Assembly: GCA_024196135.1 (NCBI GenBank)
Contig: JAMQCK010000298.1
Coordinates: forward strand, 1-30,126
Source of the DNA: Pleurotus ostreatus/Saccharomyces cerevisiae fusant
Taxonomy: Eukaryota; Opisthokonta
Length of the DNA stretch: 30,126 nt
Direction: 5' to 3'
The notes under the pieces are model-generated. The model had not been told where the DNA came from. It saw nothing but the letters and a program-made list of their open reading frames with translations, and did no database searches. A program made the position numbers and the translations under genes. Positions 1-11,036 of this stretch are shown here, in pieces; within the stretch, counting starts at the first letter, position 1, and each line of letters starts with the position of its first letter.

Positions 1-1302
1 TATGGACGGGCATCTGGAAAGGTCTGTACTTCCTCCATCGTACCGAAGCCTCGCGACTGACGCGTGTTTTCTCTTAGCACTCGGAAATTCGAAAGGTACG
101 ACTCGTGTCGTAACATCCTCGCATCTTGACGCTGACCTGAGCCACAGCCGATATCGTGAAGATGGTCGACTCGCATCCCGAGCTCGCGTCTGTTATTCGG
201 CGTGTGCGTGGCGGATACCTCAAGATACAAGGCACCTGGATGCCGTACGAGGTCGCTCTCCGCCTAGCACGGAGGGTGGCTTGGCCTATCCGAGAGGACC
301 TGGTGCCGCTCTTTGGGTGAGTAGCTTGGCGCGCCTCCTGCGAGTGTTCTGTACCAATCTGCGACCTAGCCCGTCCTTCCCGGATAGTTGCCTGTCGCCG
401 GACCAGCCAGGATACGGCAAGCTTCTGCCCGCCGCAGGAAACCGTAGGCGCGCCCGACGCGCCCCTCAGGCGGCGCAACCATCGTCAGAGAGCGTGCTTG
501 CCAGTGGTAGCGTTTATCGGCGGATTCCATCGGAGCAGCGCGTCGGAGTAGAGCGCCCTATTCAGGTGCTTTCGGGACCAGGTGGTCCTCGGGTTATCAG
601 ATCAGCGTGCGGCTCTCCTCCCACCTCTCTTCCGCCCTCTCCTCGTCAAGCGAGTCGCTACCGCTACAGCCCGTACGCCAGTCCGCCTCGCCAGCACCAA
701 CGACTCTCGTCGAGCTCTTCCGTCGTGTCGTCGAGCTTCTCCGTACCCTCGACACCGCTCTCTGTCGCCTCGGTGTTGCCCTCTCACCGCGACCGCGCGC
801 GTACGATGCCTATGCTCGACAGCGACTTCGCTCTTCCGCCCATACGCGCATCCTTCCCGACTGGACCGACCGGCGCTCTGCCGTCGATATCATCCCTCGA
901 CGCCTCGCGCACTGCCTCCCTACAAGATCCCGCCGCCGTGCTTCGTCGTCTGACAAGCACGAGCGATGACTCCATGGCGCCTTCGTCGCCGTCCCTACCC
1001 AGGTACGACTTTCACCTCGCAGAGCCTTATACATCAACTGACGGAACCTCAGCTTGAGCTCCTCGCGCGCAGCGCGTCCATGCCTCAATCTTGACCTACC
1101 CTCTGTCCCGCCATGCACGCCCTCGCCTGTATCACCCTCTAGCCCGGAGACGCCGCACTCGCTGACGCAGCTCGTGCCCTTATCCATGCTCGAGGAGAAG
1201 GCCCGCGTAGCTGACTTGTCGCGCCACACCGACGCCTACCGTTTCGGTCGTTCCGAGAACGAGCTGGACAATGCTCACCACATACCCCTGCGCCCGTGGT
1301 GA
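1..1302 (+). CDS. KilA-N/APSES-type DNA-binding protein, C-terminal part (5' end outside window)
   Basis: Exons that join in frame are <1..21, 78..95, 148..316, 370..1002 and 1053..1302; introns are 50-57 bases with GT...AG ends. The spliced start reads WTGIWKALGNSKADIVKMVD, followed by KIQGTWMPYEVALRLARRVA and, across the next intron, PLFGPSFPDSCLSPDQPGYG. This is the C-terminal half of the KilA-N/APSES DNA-binding fold found in fungal transcription factors of the Swi4/Mbp1/StuA group. The remaining ~280 residues are Ser/Pro/Arg-rich, low in complexity, and show no ankyrin repeats, so this is not a typical MBF/SBF subunit. It ends in HHIPLRPW followed by TGA. It probably acts in the nucleus as a sequence-specific regulator; its targets cannot be inferred. 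It converges with the phosphate permease gene downstream. The family call is firm; the true start lies left of base 1. Confidence 0.85.
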
Positions 1303-1925
1303 GGACGGCCGGCCGCCTCGCCCTCGCTCGCACCATATACATACTACGCATACCGTATAGACAGTATTTATTCGCTATCATATTACCTAGCTATCGTTCC
1401 TATCACTTTGTATAACTACTGCTGGGCGCCTTCGTGCGCAATCTTGATATCCTCTTGGGACCCCATATTTTGCGCGCGTATTCGACGCACGTCAAGAGTT
1501 CGCCGGGCGCTCCGCTCCACAGCTCCCGAAGCTGTACCGAGGGCTGCCCCCGTCGTGGGCGCTTGACAGGCGCAGCAGGCACCATCGAGCGTTGCGTGCT
1601 ACCCGTTTGTGTTTTTCCGTAGGGCCTCGAGGGGAGCAGAGATCGATCACACCGATCTACGTGGATGTTGAATTCGACAGCTCAATTATCGCTCGGTACC
1701 GAGAGCGGACGCCGTGTTCCTGATAGCGGGCCTTGACAGCGCCAGAATGTCCGTACAACCTCAAGATGGCATGCGCAACGTCAAGAAGGGAAAAAGACCG
1801 CAGCCGTCCTCTATTAGGTATACGTCTATATTTCCGTGTATATACTCCAGTAGATTCTCGAACCGTGTTTACATCCTGCATTGACATTGAGCACGAACTA
1901 AGAAAGACAGGGCGAAGGCGAAGAC
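1303..1925. other. Convergent intergenic region (two 3' ends)
   Basis: This stretch separates the 3' end of the KilA-N gene from the 3' end of the phosphate permease gene on the other strand. It has AT-rich patches near 1330-1400, as expected of 3' untranslated and polyadenylation sequence. Short open frames here have no recognisable motifs, and I see no gene. Confidence 0.6.
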
Positions 1926-4900
1926 TTACCCAATCGCCTTCATCAACAGGAAGCCAATCGTCGATACCACCTGCAGAAGGGCGCGCCGTCAACTACACTT
2001 TGAACGAACCGCGTGATGAGAAAGTACTCACGAGCGTCGCAATCATACTTGCCGGCACGCCGTTCTTCAGGAAGTCGATGTTGCTCAGATACAGGTCGCC
2101 CATCTCATCCTCCTGAGTTGCGCTAGGAAAAGCATGAGCCAGCGCACCCACGAAACGAACAAGCTCTACTCACGCCGTCTGATTCGGGAAGCCCGAGACG
2201 GGCATACCCATGCCCGTCGAGCAGATCAGGCCGGTGATGAAGATGAGGAGGTTCTGATGGTTCCCGGGCAGGTTCGACCCCACCTCCTTCGCGATGGGGA
2301 CGAGCAAAACACTCGCAATCGTGTGGCTGATGAACGTCGAGATCACCAAGACGACGGGGGAGAGGATAAGGACGACATTGTAGAGCGAGAGACCCTCGAC
2401 CATGTCGCGGATGAGCCCATCCATCACCTCCAGAAGGCCGCTAGTGGTCACGCCCTTGCCGAGTGCGATGCCGCCCATGGCGAGGAAGACGATGGTCCAC
2501 GCAAACTGCTCGAAGTCGTCCTGTATGAGACCGTTAGCGGCGATGAACACAACATCGTCAACCAGCTTACCTTCTTCAGAACGCCCGTGCCGAAGAACGC
2601 GACGACGGGGATGATTGCGATGACTCCCATGTCGCCGACGTACTGCTCAATCGAGTGCTCGACGCACCAAAGCGCGATCGTGCCCAAGCACACGAAGGAC
2701 ACCCAGTACTGCTTGCCCGTGAAGCGCTCCTTCGTCGGCCGAATCGCCTTAATTTCGAGGTCGCATTCGCCGTCGGGCGACCGCGCCGGCTTGTACGACA
2801 CGAGCAGGAAGAGCCAGATGACGAGTATGGAGATCGCCGAGACCGGGAGCGCGACCGCGAACCAGCTGCCCCAATCGAGGGGCGGCTCCATCGCCTGCAG
2901 GGCAATGAGATTCTGCGGGGACGATATGGGCGAACTCTGTCCGCCAATATTCGCCGCCAGCGCAATCGCGAGCTACACGACGTCGATATTAGCGACCTAC
3001 AGAGGAGCATGGTGGCACCTACAATGAGACATGGGCCGAACGGCGCCTTCGGAGGAAGCGTCCGTAGGATGGGCTGTGGGGAGAGATTCGAGATGAGATT
3101 AATGACCGCCGTGACATCGCGCGCGCAATACTCACGCGAATGAGGGTGAAGCACAGCGTCGGTGCCGCAACGTTACTAGATGAAGGCGGCTGATCAGCAC
3201 AGGGGTGCGCCTTCGACGTGGCGACGCATTCACCTTATCCACATACTTGCGAAGCACGAGACGCCCATGAACGCTAATAGAACGGTTCGTGGGCGAGTTC
3301 CCGCCAGGCTGAGCACGCGCGTGATCAGGAGGCGGTCGATACTTGTCTTGCTCAAGGCAGACGAGATGGTGAAGCCTCCAATCAACAACATGATAGTCGG
3401 CGAGAACATGATAGAGAAGACATATCTGAAGGACGTCAGCCACGCTCCTATACCGAGCCATCGATACTCACTTGGTAGCTGCTGGAGGCTCCAGCCGCTC
3501 TCCTTCCTCATTCCGTATAACGCGCAAGCAGACAAGGAGGAGAGGGATCAAGAGCGACGTCACGAACAAGGGAATAGCCTAAGAACGCGTCAGCCGGCAA
3601 CGGTAGCTATTGCCGAGATAAAGCGCACCTCAGTCGCCCAGAGGATCGTCGCAAAGACTAGTATAGCAAAGCAGCGGTTGGCTTCGTCGCCGTCTACCGT
3701 CTGCGTGTTAAGCAGTACAATGAAGACGAGCAGCGCAACCAGCGACGCGATCGTGCCCTTCGTGATGCGTATTCGTCCAATAGGTGTTGGTATAGCGAAA
3801 AGCGGAGGTGGCGGCTCCTTGACTAGAACCGCGCCAGGAGCTCGCTCGGTGTCGCTATCTCCGCGGCGTGCACGTCCTATCATCTGCCGCCAGACGGTGT
3901 CGCGCTCCCATGCGATGTGCTCGCGCTTGTGCAAACGCAGCTGCTGTTTCGCAGTCGCGCGATCGCCATGCGAAACGCATTTCGCGTAGAGATCGTAGAG
4001 GCGTTCTAGTGCGTCTTGAATGCGGTCCTTCGCGGCTGGGGTGAAGGGCTTGGCGTGATCGACGACGTCGTGTAGGTATCGCGGCAGCAGCTAGTGGAGC
4101 AGGTGAGTACACAAGCGTCCATGCAGACGAAGCCCTGGCGCACCTCGCTATACGTAACCTTGTCGTACCTGCGCAAGGGGGATCGGTTAGCGGCACGCCC
4201 TGAGCACGAGCCGGTCGACGACGTACTTCTTCAGGATCTTGCGGAACCCAGAGTAATTCACCTCGACGTAGGACTTCAGGCTCGTGAACGACGTGTAGAG
4301 CGCGGTAATACGCCGCTTGTAGAGCAGCCGCGTGTCCGTCGCGTAGTTGGAGCGCGAGTTCCAGATCGTCTCCGACGCGGAGCCCGCGGACGTGACGCTG
4401 TCCTTCAGGTTGACGATGCGGTTCGCGAGCGTGCGGGCCTTGCCTAGCGCGCCTGACTTGCCGGGGAGGGAGATGAGGCTGTCCTCGAGGCCGCGCTCAT
4501 GATCTTCGGAGGAGTGGCTGTAGCGGCGCGCATCGAACGAAGGGGACAAGGGTGCGTCTTCAGGTATCGCATCAGTAGGGCCTAGGCGTGGGTGAGTTAT
4601 GCATGAGGGGGTAGGGGAACGCGCGCGACGCACCGACAGTGACCGACAAGTTCGGCCTGCGATACGCGCCCGAGGTCGAGCGCCTCCTGCCCGTGCTCCG
4701 CGTGCGGCTGCGCACCGGGCTATCGTCGTCGTCCGACTCGTCCCCCTCGTACGCGTCGTCCGCATAGTGATCGCCCTGGAGGCCTTCCTCGTCCTGCTGC
4801 TTCACCATCTCCTCCAGCTCGGCGAGGTCGCGGAAGAGCTCCTGTTCCTGATGTTCATAGAAGGCGACGATCTTGCGCAGCTCGCGGTCGAGGAGGGGGA

Positions 4901-5192
4901 TGAAGACATCGTCGGTGTGGGATGTGCGCTCGCCGACGAGGGACGTGCGCTCGTGCGCTTCGAGGTCATGGTAGGACTGGTCGAGATCGTGCTGCTGCTT
5001 CTCTAGCTGGTAGATGAACTTCTTGAGGGTATCGTAGCTGCAGGGGGGTAAGATGAGACCCTTCCATCTAGTGATTAACGCACGCAATGTACTCGTCCCA
5101 CCACTCCGACACCGCGTTGAACTTCAAAGCAGAACTAGGGGCAGCGTCAGCGGCGAAGGGCTCAGAAACTGATATACGCACCTGAACTTCAT
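1926..5192 (-). CDS. SPX-domain low-affinity phosphate/anion symporter (Pho87/Pho90/Pho91 type)
   Basis: Fourteen exons join into 860 codons plus stop: 5192..5182, 5134..5084, 5037..4634, 4581..4227, 4168..4144, 4090..3629, 3578..3472, 3425..3234, 3175..3136, 3073..3023, 2972..2571, 2520..2174, 2122..2032 and 1970..1926. Residues 1 to about 280 are an SPX domain (start MKFSSALKFNAVSEWWDEYI, then YDTLKKFIYQLEKQQHD, end GFRKILKKYDK), which in this family senses inositol pyrophosphates. An acidic linker lies near residues 120-150. From about residue 390 there are many hydrophobic segments of the SLC13/DASS divalent-anion permease fold, including ANIGGQSSPISSPQN and GMGMPVSGFPN. The protein should move inorganic phosphate across the plasma or vacuolar membrane; the sequence does not tell Pho87/90 from Pho91. 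Length matches yeast relatives. It stops at TAA (1928-1926); a GTAAGT overlaps that stop, so a slightly longer C-terminus is possible. Confidence 0.93.
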
Positions 5193-5623
5193 TGTAACGC
5201 CCTCGCCAGTACAGAGACAGTTGTGTCAGCCAGAGACCCTGCCAGCAGGAGGAAAGAGAGGCCAAGATGGGAGTCCTGTCCTCAACAAGCGCTCGTGGTG
5301 CGGCGTGAAGACGTCAAGCTTCTAGCGTGGCTGTGTTACAGAGGCGGACCGATGGCGTCGCGCACATGGCGGGTATCACGTGTAAGGCGCCTGCAGCCAC
5401 CCACAACGAGAGGAAGGCGAGACAAAGATGGCGAGCATGGCAGACGCCCGTGGAATAAGGTCGCGAGGGGGATTCTACCGTGTCCGGGACCATTAAGCGG
5501 AGAATTGGCAACGACGACGCTCGTAGTAGAATGATCGAGGAATTATCCATGAAAGGATAGCGTTCCAACGACGTCGGCGTTGGCGACGATATGTGCATAC
5601 CGGGAGGTAATGTTGTCTTGATT
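5193..5623. other. Upstream region of the phosphate permease
   Basis: These ~430 bases lie upstream of the permease start codon and downstream of the next minus-strand gene. They should hold the permease promoter. Overlapping short frames on both strands lack motifs. I see no convincing TATA box or gene. Confidence 0.4.
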
Positions 5624-5907
5624 CTAAGGCGCCATACCGATATCGGAAGTCGTGAGGTTCGGCGCCTTGTCGGCCTGCACATGGCAGGGATGGGCCGACA
5701 AAACAGGCCTTCTCTCCTCACCCACCACCTCAAGGCCCTCCTCCTCTGCACCTGCTCCACCCTCGACTTCTGCGTCCTCTTCAGCATCGGCCTTCTCGCG
5801 CAGCGCAATGACGGTCACCGTATCCACCTTCGATGCTTCGCGCAATCCAACCCACATGTCCTCGAAATGGGCCGCGAGCGAGCGGTACACGGGCCTGAAC
5901 CACGACT
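5624..5907 (-). CDS. Hypothetical protein, C-terminal exon (family not recognised)
   Basis: The minus strand keeps an open, codon-biased frame reading SWFRPVYRSLAAHFEDMWVG near its start, then an acidic Glu/Ala/Gly-rich stretch, and ending in NLTTSDIGMAP before a TAG stop. A possible 3' splice site (gtatccagtgcag) precedes it at about 5908. Upstream exons are uncertain: minus-strand ATGs near 6141 and 6053 open plausible N-termini, but I could not join either in frame with confidence. The opposite strand also has an open frame over the same bases, so the strand choice rests on protein-like composition only. I do not recognise the family and assign no function. Confidence 0.35.
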
Positions 5908-6819
5908 CTGCACTGGATACGAGCTCGTGAGTGACGATAACACAGGCTCAAGGTGCCATTTCGGATTCAGATTATATCTGTTATAGCTTGAGGATGAAAT
6001 GGAGGGAAAGGTAAAGACTGGCGAAGGCTTAGAAAGGCGGTCCACGGACATATTCGCGTCCTGATGAATGGGGAAAGGGAACGATTGGCGAAGGAAGGAT
6101 GATTATACGAAGGAAAATCCGGAGTAAAAGTTTGTGACATGGTTTGAAGACGCGAGATGAAGGCTGCGCTGAGCCTGCCCAGACGTACCGACAATCCTTA
6201 TTATTCAAGTTGTCTGCACGTTCGGGGTCCCGGTCTGGAGCGAACGTCGGCTCAGACACGAGTGCAAGATGAAGGGAGGAAACAAGGAGCGAACGTCCCT
6301 CCGGACAGTCTACATATCGAAGAACCCTGTCAAACCTACGCGTGACCGTGGCAGCTCTTCTTTAGGAGTTAACTTTCCGTCACATGTCCGGAGCCGGTGT
6401 TTGGTTGACTTTCGCGACGCTGAGAGTGGGCATATCGATGAGAACCCTGCACACACGTCTGTCTCAGCCCTAGCCGAATACACAGTGCAGAGGGATCATC
6501 ATCGAAATGGATCAAATAGCATTAGACGCGTCTAAAGCGATAGACGCCGCGCGGTCGCGATACGCATTATACACAAGGCTCCTTGTTTAGATCAATGCGG
6601 GTGGTGGCAGACGAGGAGAGCAGCGGGATAGTGTGCCGTATCTACGTGTACGTATGCACGTGCAGTGCAGAGTGAGTGAGAGCAAAGACAACATGGGCGA
6701 TGAGCAAAGCAAGGCCGACGACAAGTCATGCGGCAGCGGGAGAGGGGACGAGGGCGAGTCTTCTGCGGGGTTCGTCGTCAGACAAGGTCGATGTTGAAGG
6801 CGAATACGACGCACCAGTA
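5908..6819. other. Intergenic region, possible missing 5' exons of the hypothetical gene
   Basis: About 900 bases between the hypothetical exon and the 3' end of the isochorismatase-like gene. The part to about 6240 probably holds 5' exons or leader of the hypothetical gene, unresolved here. From 6240 to 6819 I see nothing beyond short frames without motifs. Confidence 0.4.
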
Positions 6820-7392
6820 TCACCTATCGGTGAAAATGGCCTCCAGGTCCTCCATATCAAACACCGACACCCCGATCTCCTCCAGCTCGTTCTCCACCTG
6901 GGTCTCTAGCCGCGACGCCTCCAGGGTACCGCCCCCATAAAGCGCCTCCGGTCTATGATACGCCGCATGCGCTCCGCGCACGAGAATCACCTCGTTCCCC
7001 CGCGCCACCGCCGCCCGACACGTCGCCGCGACCGCATAGTCGCTCAACAACCCCGCGACGACCAGCTCCGCGCGATGCGGGACGAGCGCGCCGAGCGGCG
7101 TGCCCGCGAACGCGTTGTTCTTCGCCTTGTCGAGCACGCGCTCGCCGGGCGCGACGTCGAGGACGAGCGCGTGCCCGGGCGAGCCAGGCGCGTCGGGCTC
7201 GCCCGCGTCGCCGGAGTTGCGCACGTGGACGATGAGCGGGGGCGGGGAGGCGGCGCGCGCGGCGGCGAGGACGCGGGAGAGGTTTTCGCGCATGGCGCGT
7301 GCGGCGGGGACGCCCTCTGGGGGGTCGGCGAGGAGCGCGGCCTGCGCGTCGAGGATGAGGAGTACGCGGTGGGGTTCGGGGCGGGGTTGCAT
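6820..7392 (-). CDS. Isochorismatase-like cysteine hydrolase
   Basis: An intronless frame of 190 residues starting at the ATG at 7392. It has the layout of the isochorismatase/nicotinamidase superfamily: an N-terminal beta strand ending in the catalytic Asp (VLLILDAQ, Asp15), a Lys in LDKAKNNAF (Lys89), and a nucleophilic Cys in DYAVAATCRAAVARG (Cys125), followed by VILVRGAHAAYHRPE. The Asp-Lys-Cys triad is complete, so it should be active as an amidase or hydrolase on a small amide, or on isochorismate-like vinyl ethers. The substrate cannot be told from sequence. Length is normal for single-domain members. There is no signal peptide or membrane segment, so it is probably cytosolic. It is extremely G+C-rich, which produces long open frames on the other strand; those are shadows. 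Confidence 0.88.
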   Translation of the reverse strand: MQPRPEPHRVLLILDAQAALLADPPEGVPAARAMRENLSRVLAAARAASPPPLIVHVRNSGDAGEPDAPGSPGHALVLDVAPGERVLDKAKNNAFAGTPLGALVPHRAELVVAGLLSDYAVAATCRAAVARGNEVILVRGAHAAYHRPEALYGGGTLEASRLETQVENELEEIGVSVFDMEDLEAIFTDR

Positions 7393-7410
7393 GGTGGCGC
7401 TAATGTGCTG

Positions 7411-7449
7411 GTGGTGGTGGTGGTGGTGGTGGTGGTGGTGGTGGTGGTG
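7411..7449. repeat. Microsatellite (GTG)13
   Basis: Thirteen uninterrupted GTG triplets on the plus strand (CAC on the minus strand) sit 18 bases upstream of the isochorismatase-like start codon. They therefore lie in its 5' leader or promoter, not in the protein. Such tracts change length often. Confidence 0.9.
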
Positions 7450-9318
7450 ATAGTGGAAGAGGAGGAGGGGATGGTGATCGTTGAGGTAGGTGACAGCGAG
7501 GCCGGGATGAGTATGCGTGGTCGTAGCGGGATCTTCAAAACGCGCCGTATCGTGTATGACGGCCGGGAAACTCGAGCAGCAAAGTCAGAGCGATCGTAGC
7601 GGACGCGGACGATCTCCCAAGCTCCCAAAAACCAGGTCGATGTTGGGGATCGCCTGCACTCGGGCGATCGGGGCGCCTGGGTCGATCGGGCGGAGTCGGG
7701 CGGGCGCGCCTCGAGGCGGCGGGTGGGTGGTGGGCACGGGCAGGGCAGGCGGGACGTCTGCTACCGCGCGGCGGTGTAACTTTATAGGCGCCGCATGCCA
7801 TATATACATCAGCGGGGCATCAGCGGGATCAGCGCGTGGCGAATGCCGGTGCGGGGGCTGGCCGTGTGTGGATTGGCGGCCTTCGAGCGCGTGGCGGCGA
7901 AGAAACTTTGCAGGAGGCACGAGGGAGGCGTGGTGGACGAGAAGTGAGGAGCAAAGAGCAGCGAGAGGGCAGAAAGGGGACGAGGAAGTGTTGAAGGCGC
8001 CGATGCTTACACCGATCCCGCGCCACCCGACGGCGCACGGTTCATGCTGCTGGCGGCGTTGGCAATCGTGTATCGTCCATGACGCGTGTCATGCTTCGCG
8101 GAGGCAGATCTGCCTTTGTACGTGAATAGATAGTACTATACGTGGATGATGTAGAGCGTATAACGCGTACATACCGTGTGTATACGTAGCCTTCGAGTAC
8201 GAGACAGTACATACAAACAGGACGTACCGTATGCGCCTCAAGTCCCAGTACAAACGGTGCGGGGCCGTCGACGAAGCGCGCCGCACCCGCCCGCACCTCC
8301 CCTTAGCCGCATTCTCCTTCCCATCGTCCATGCCTAGATCGCGGCGATTTGCGCCGCCCCTGGATGGATGTATGCTCAAGATGACGAGGAAACGCAGACG
8401 CACAAGGTCCGCCAACAGACGCCGCGCGCTTGCGGTCCGAATGAGGGAAGCCAGTAACGAGAGATCGGATGAGGGGGCGGCGGCGGGAAGCTTGGCGGGA
8501 TGTGCTATCGCACGACGCATTGAGCGTTGGCTATCGATCGAGCATCGATGTGCGGATCGACGTGGTTGTCGGACCGGTGAGGGCGCGTGGAGGTGAAGAC
8601 GGCATACCAACCCACGGCGTCGGTGAGAGTGCTGTAGGTACACGTCAATACGGAGGTTCGGCGGTAGACAGAGGTGCAACTCACCGAGAACGAGCCGGAG
8701 AGAAAGAAGCGCGTGAGCGACTGGAACGGCGATTGACCTGCAAAGGAAGTTCGATGCTTGGAGGAGTTGAGTATCCGGATCGACGAGGAGGTTGTCGACA
8801 GACAGCCAGAGGCGCGCCCAGCTTTCAAAATCATTCAATTAGAGAGAATGCGAATATAGCTGAGTTCAGGGTGCATTACGGCCCTGGTTCTACTTGGCGC
8901 GACGCGGCTGCAAGCTGCCACGGGGTTAGTCCTTAGCACGACTTGAGGAACCGCATACGTCGCCAGCAGTTTCACGTGGCCGATAGAATGACTTGCAGAC
9001 TTTCCAGCCCTCAAGAAAGATTCGAGCAAGTCGAGGTCGCTGCAAAGTCGTCGAGGTGTTGTATTTTTGCATGAGGGAAGAGGACAAGACGTCTGGTCGC
9101 CATGGCGGCGCAGGCACCGGCAAAGTCCGCGGATCAAAAGTCATTGAAGCCCGGAAATCGGACAAAGGCAGTGCTTGGGCCGAGACGTGCCGAGCCGTCC
9201 TGACCGCCATGAACGTCGCGGACCCGACGCGCTCTACGGCTTGTCCGCAACCCATCCCTCGCATCCCGCCAACCCGCCGCCATCGTCCCCTCCGCCTCCC
9301 GCCTCGCCCGCGCCCGCC
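7450..9318. other. Divergent intergenic region, no supported gene
   Basis: About 1.9 kb between the two divergently transcribed genes. Several frames of 100-250 codons exist on both strands (for example 7517-8125 plus, 8089-8838 minus, 8469-8936 plus), but they overlap each other, are Arg/Ser/Ala-rich as expected of G+C-rich random frames, and carry no motif. Part should be promoter and leader of the flanking genes. AT-richer DNA with several TATA-like strings lies near 8120-8230. Confidence 0.5.
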
Positions 9319-9810
9319 ATGTTCGCGACGGTCAACTCCTTCCAGCCGTACTTGCGCAACCTGACGTGGGCCTCGCTCGTCTGCAGCGCGTGCGTGCTCG
9401 GCGCGTCGCTCGTGTCGCAGGGCATACAGTCCTTCTTCCTCGCCCCCGTCGCCGGCTTCTTCACCCTTCTCTTCCACTTCACCGTCATCATCATGCAGTG
9501 GCGAGACGTCCGCTCGCGCGCGTACTCCAAGTACTCCACCCTCACCGCGCTCGTCATCGCGTACCTCCTCGCCGCCCTCTGGGCCGCCGCCTTCGCCGTC
9601 ATCGGCTGGCTCTTCGTCTTCAATGACTACTACGAGGACTACTGGCACAACGTGTACATGGGCCTTGCGATCGCGCAGCTCGTACTTGCTGCAGTGGAGG
9701 ACGTGCTCATGTGGATGATTGCTGCGCGCGCGACGATCGAGCGCCAGCACGGAGTGACGCGCTATAAGGCCGTCATGGAGACTTCGAACATCTTCGATGA
9801 GGATGTATAA
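9319..9810 (+). CDS. Small four-helix membrane protein (hypothetical)
   Basis: The start is taken as the ATG at 9319 because it follows a good context (CCGCC) and because the in-frame sequence before it is Pro/Ser/Ala-rich and unlike the rest. The 163-residue product begins MFATVNSFQPYLRNLTW and contains four hydrophobic segments at roughly residues 14-34, 38-58, 74-98 and 112-134, separated by short polar loops (QWRDVRSRAYSKYS; FNDYYEDYWHN). It ends in a polar tail (TSNIFDEDV). This looks like the small tetraspan or MARVEL-like proteins common in Agaricomycetes. No catalytic motif is visible; localisation and role are unknown. The frame is intronless. A long antisense frame overlaps it and is rejected. 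Confidence 0.75.
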   Translation: MFATVNSFQPYLRNLTWASLVCSACVLGASLVSQGIQSFFLAPVAGFFTLLFHFTVIIMQWRDVRSRAYSKYSTLTALVIAYLLAALWAAAFAVIGWLFVFNDYYEDYWHNVYMGLAIAQLVLAAVEDVLMWMIAARATIERQHGVTRYKAVMETSNIFDEDV

Positions 9811-10179
9811 GGTGCGGGCGCTGTCTCTCGCTCGCAGAGCGCTTGCTGACCCTCCGCCCCGCAGAAGCGAGAAGGAAATGTCCCATGCGTAGACAATAGA
9901 CATCAAAGCACCTGTTCCAGTATCAAACTCATGGACCCGTGCGCCTCCCCACCCCATCATGGACGCAAGTAGATCATGGCTCCCCCCATTGTACTATCAT
10001 TATTCGCTATCCTCGGTCGTACGTCCTTACTCATACTGTGCCCTTAATGGGATATTATTCGGTCGTTTGCAATTATAGTCGCTCGCTCTACTGTCTCATC
10101 TGCGGGATGCTCGTCGACCTCACACTCAACGAGGTCAACATCTCTCAACTGCTGCCCGAGGTGGTTGTCAACGCTTGAA
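9811..10179. other. 3' flank of the membrane protein gene
   Basis: This stretch probably holds the 3' untranslated region of the membrane protein. A short frame ends in NEVNISQLLPEVVVNA near 10178, which I do not recognise. It marks the border between conserved genes and the decayed region that follows. Confidence 0.4.
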
Positions 10180-11036
10180 GTTTTCTTCCTCGCCACGTCG
10201 ATCTTCTCGGACAAGTAGCCGGTCGAACTTTAAGGAAGCCTCGCTCGTGGGGATGCAGCAAGCTGCTCTGTCGCGCTCGCGCATTCAAGGTATGTATGTC
10301 GCAGATACCAGCGCGCGCGTCTGCTCTGACCGTAGCTGCAGGTTGCGCCCTCGTATAGGTTCTAATTGCTCGCGGACGTATCTCGAGCTCGATATCTATC
10401 GTCGGGCTGCTAGACACGCGTCGTATGGCCTACGACCTCGCGCCGCCTCTCGACCTTGACAGGCGGTTCAGCGTGCAGACCAATACAACGCTTTCCTGAT
10501 GCATGATAACGACGAAGGTGCGTGGCCGTCACCTCTTACCTACAATCCCGTATCGCAGCGCGGCTGACCCTGTATGCCAGACGTTGGAGGTCCTTCGTCC
10601 GCCAGCGCTGCCCGCCAAATTCTGCGTGCCGTTCACCCTTCGGCCAAACTACTCTCGCGCGTGATCTCGCGTTAGCGCCGGGTGCAGAGCTGGACTGGCC
10701 GACCTAGCTGTCAAGCTGGGATCTACTCTGCTCTCTTCCGCAGGTACCCATTCTGGCGGCTCGAGAACGTCGATTCAGCGTCTGGTACGTCTGTCTCTCG
10801 ACTATGCTTGCCTCCTCTAGATGCGCTTATCGCGTTGCACGCCTCAGAAGAGTGGATTGCGCTCATTTGCGCGCTCATCGACCTACTCGCGTTTCCGTCT
10901 CCCTGCGTATTCAGCGCGAGAGAGTCGCATCCGTCAAGGGAGTTGTGTAGTACTTGGCTTCAGGTGCGCGGCGCGCCCAGTTACTCGGTCATGCATCTCA
11001 TTGACATCTACCAGACGGGAGGCGCACCAGCTTAGA
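10180..11036. repeat. Diverged direct repeat, copy A
   Basis: This segment aligns by eye, nearly end to end, with copy B at 12170-13065. Shared landmarks in order: a cgYcacgtcg-like start with gcggtcggac, 'ggggatgcag', 'attgctcgcggacg', 'cgctttcctgatgca', 'gaaggtgcgtggcc', and 'gtcatgcatctcat' near the end. An intron-like stretch at 10516-10558 (GTGCGT...CGCAG) is shared, so copying was at the DNA level. No frame is open through the segment. It looks like a decayed multi-exon gene that I cannot identify. Confidence 0.75.

Noticed and set aside
2134..3027. 297-codon plus-strand frame
   Set aside because: Antisense shadow of the phosphate permease, whose 14 exons splice into a full-length family member.
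4091..4110. A 20-base GT...AG 'intron' in the phosphate permease
   Set aside because: Too short to be spliced. The GTGCGC donor at 4143 gives a normal 53-base intron and restores the expected KYDKVTYSELLPRYLHD join.
6955..7599. 214-codon plus-strand frame with a poly-Val run
   Set aside because: Antisense shadow of the isochorismatase-like gene; the poly-Val comes from the (GTG)13 tract.
8089..8838. 249-codon minus-strand frame in the intergenic region
   Set aside because: Overlapped by several other open frames, Arg/Ser/Leu-rich, and without any motif or plausible splice partners.
8926..9960. 344-codon frame on the minus strand
   Set aside because: It lies antisense to the four-helix membrane protein gene; the middle is Glu/Gly/Arg-rich low-complexity sequence, as expected of the mirror of G+C-rich codons. 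No motif.
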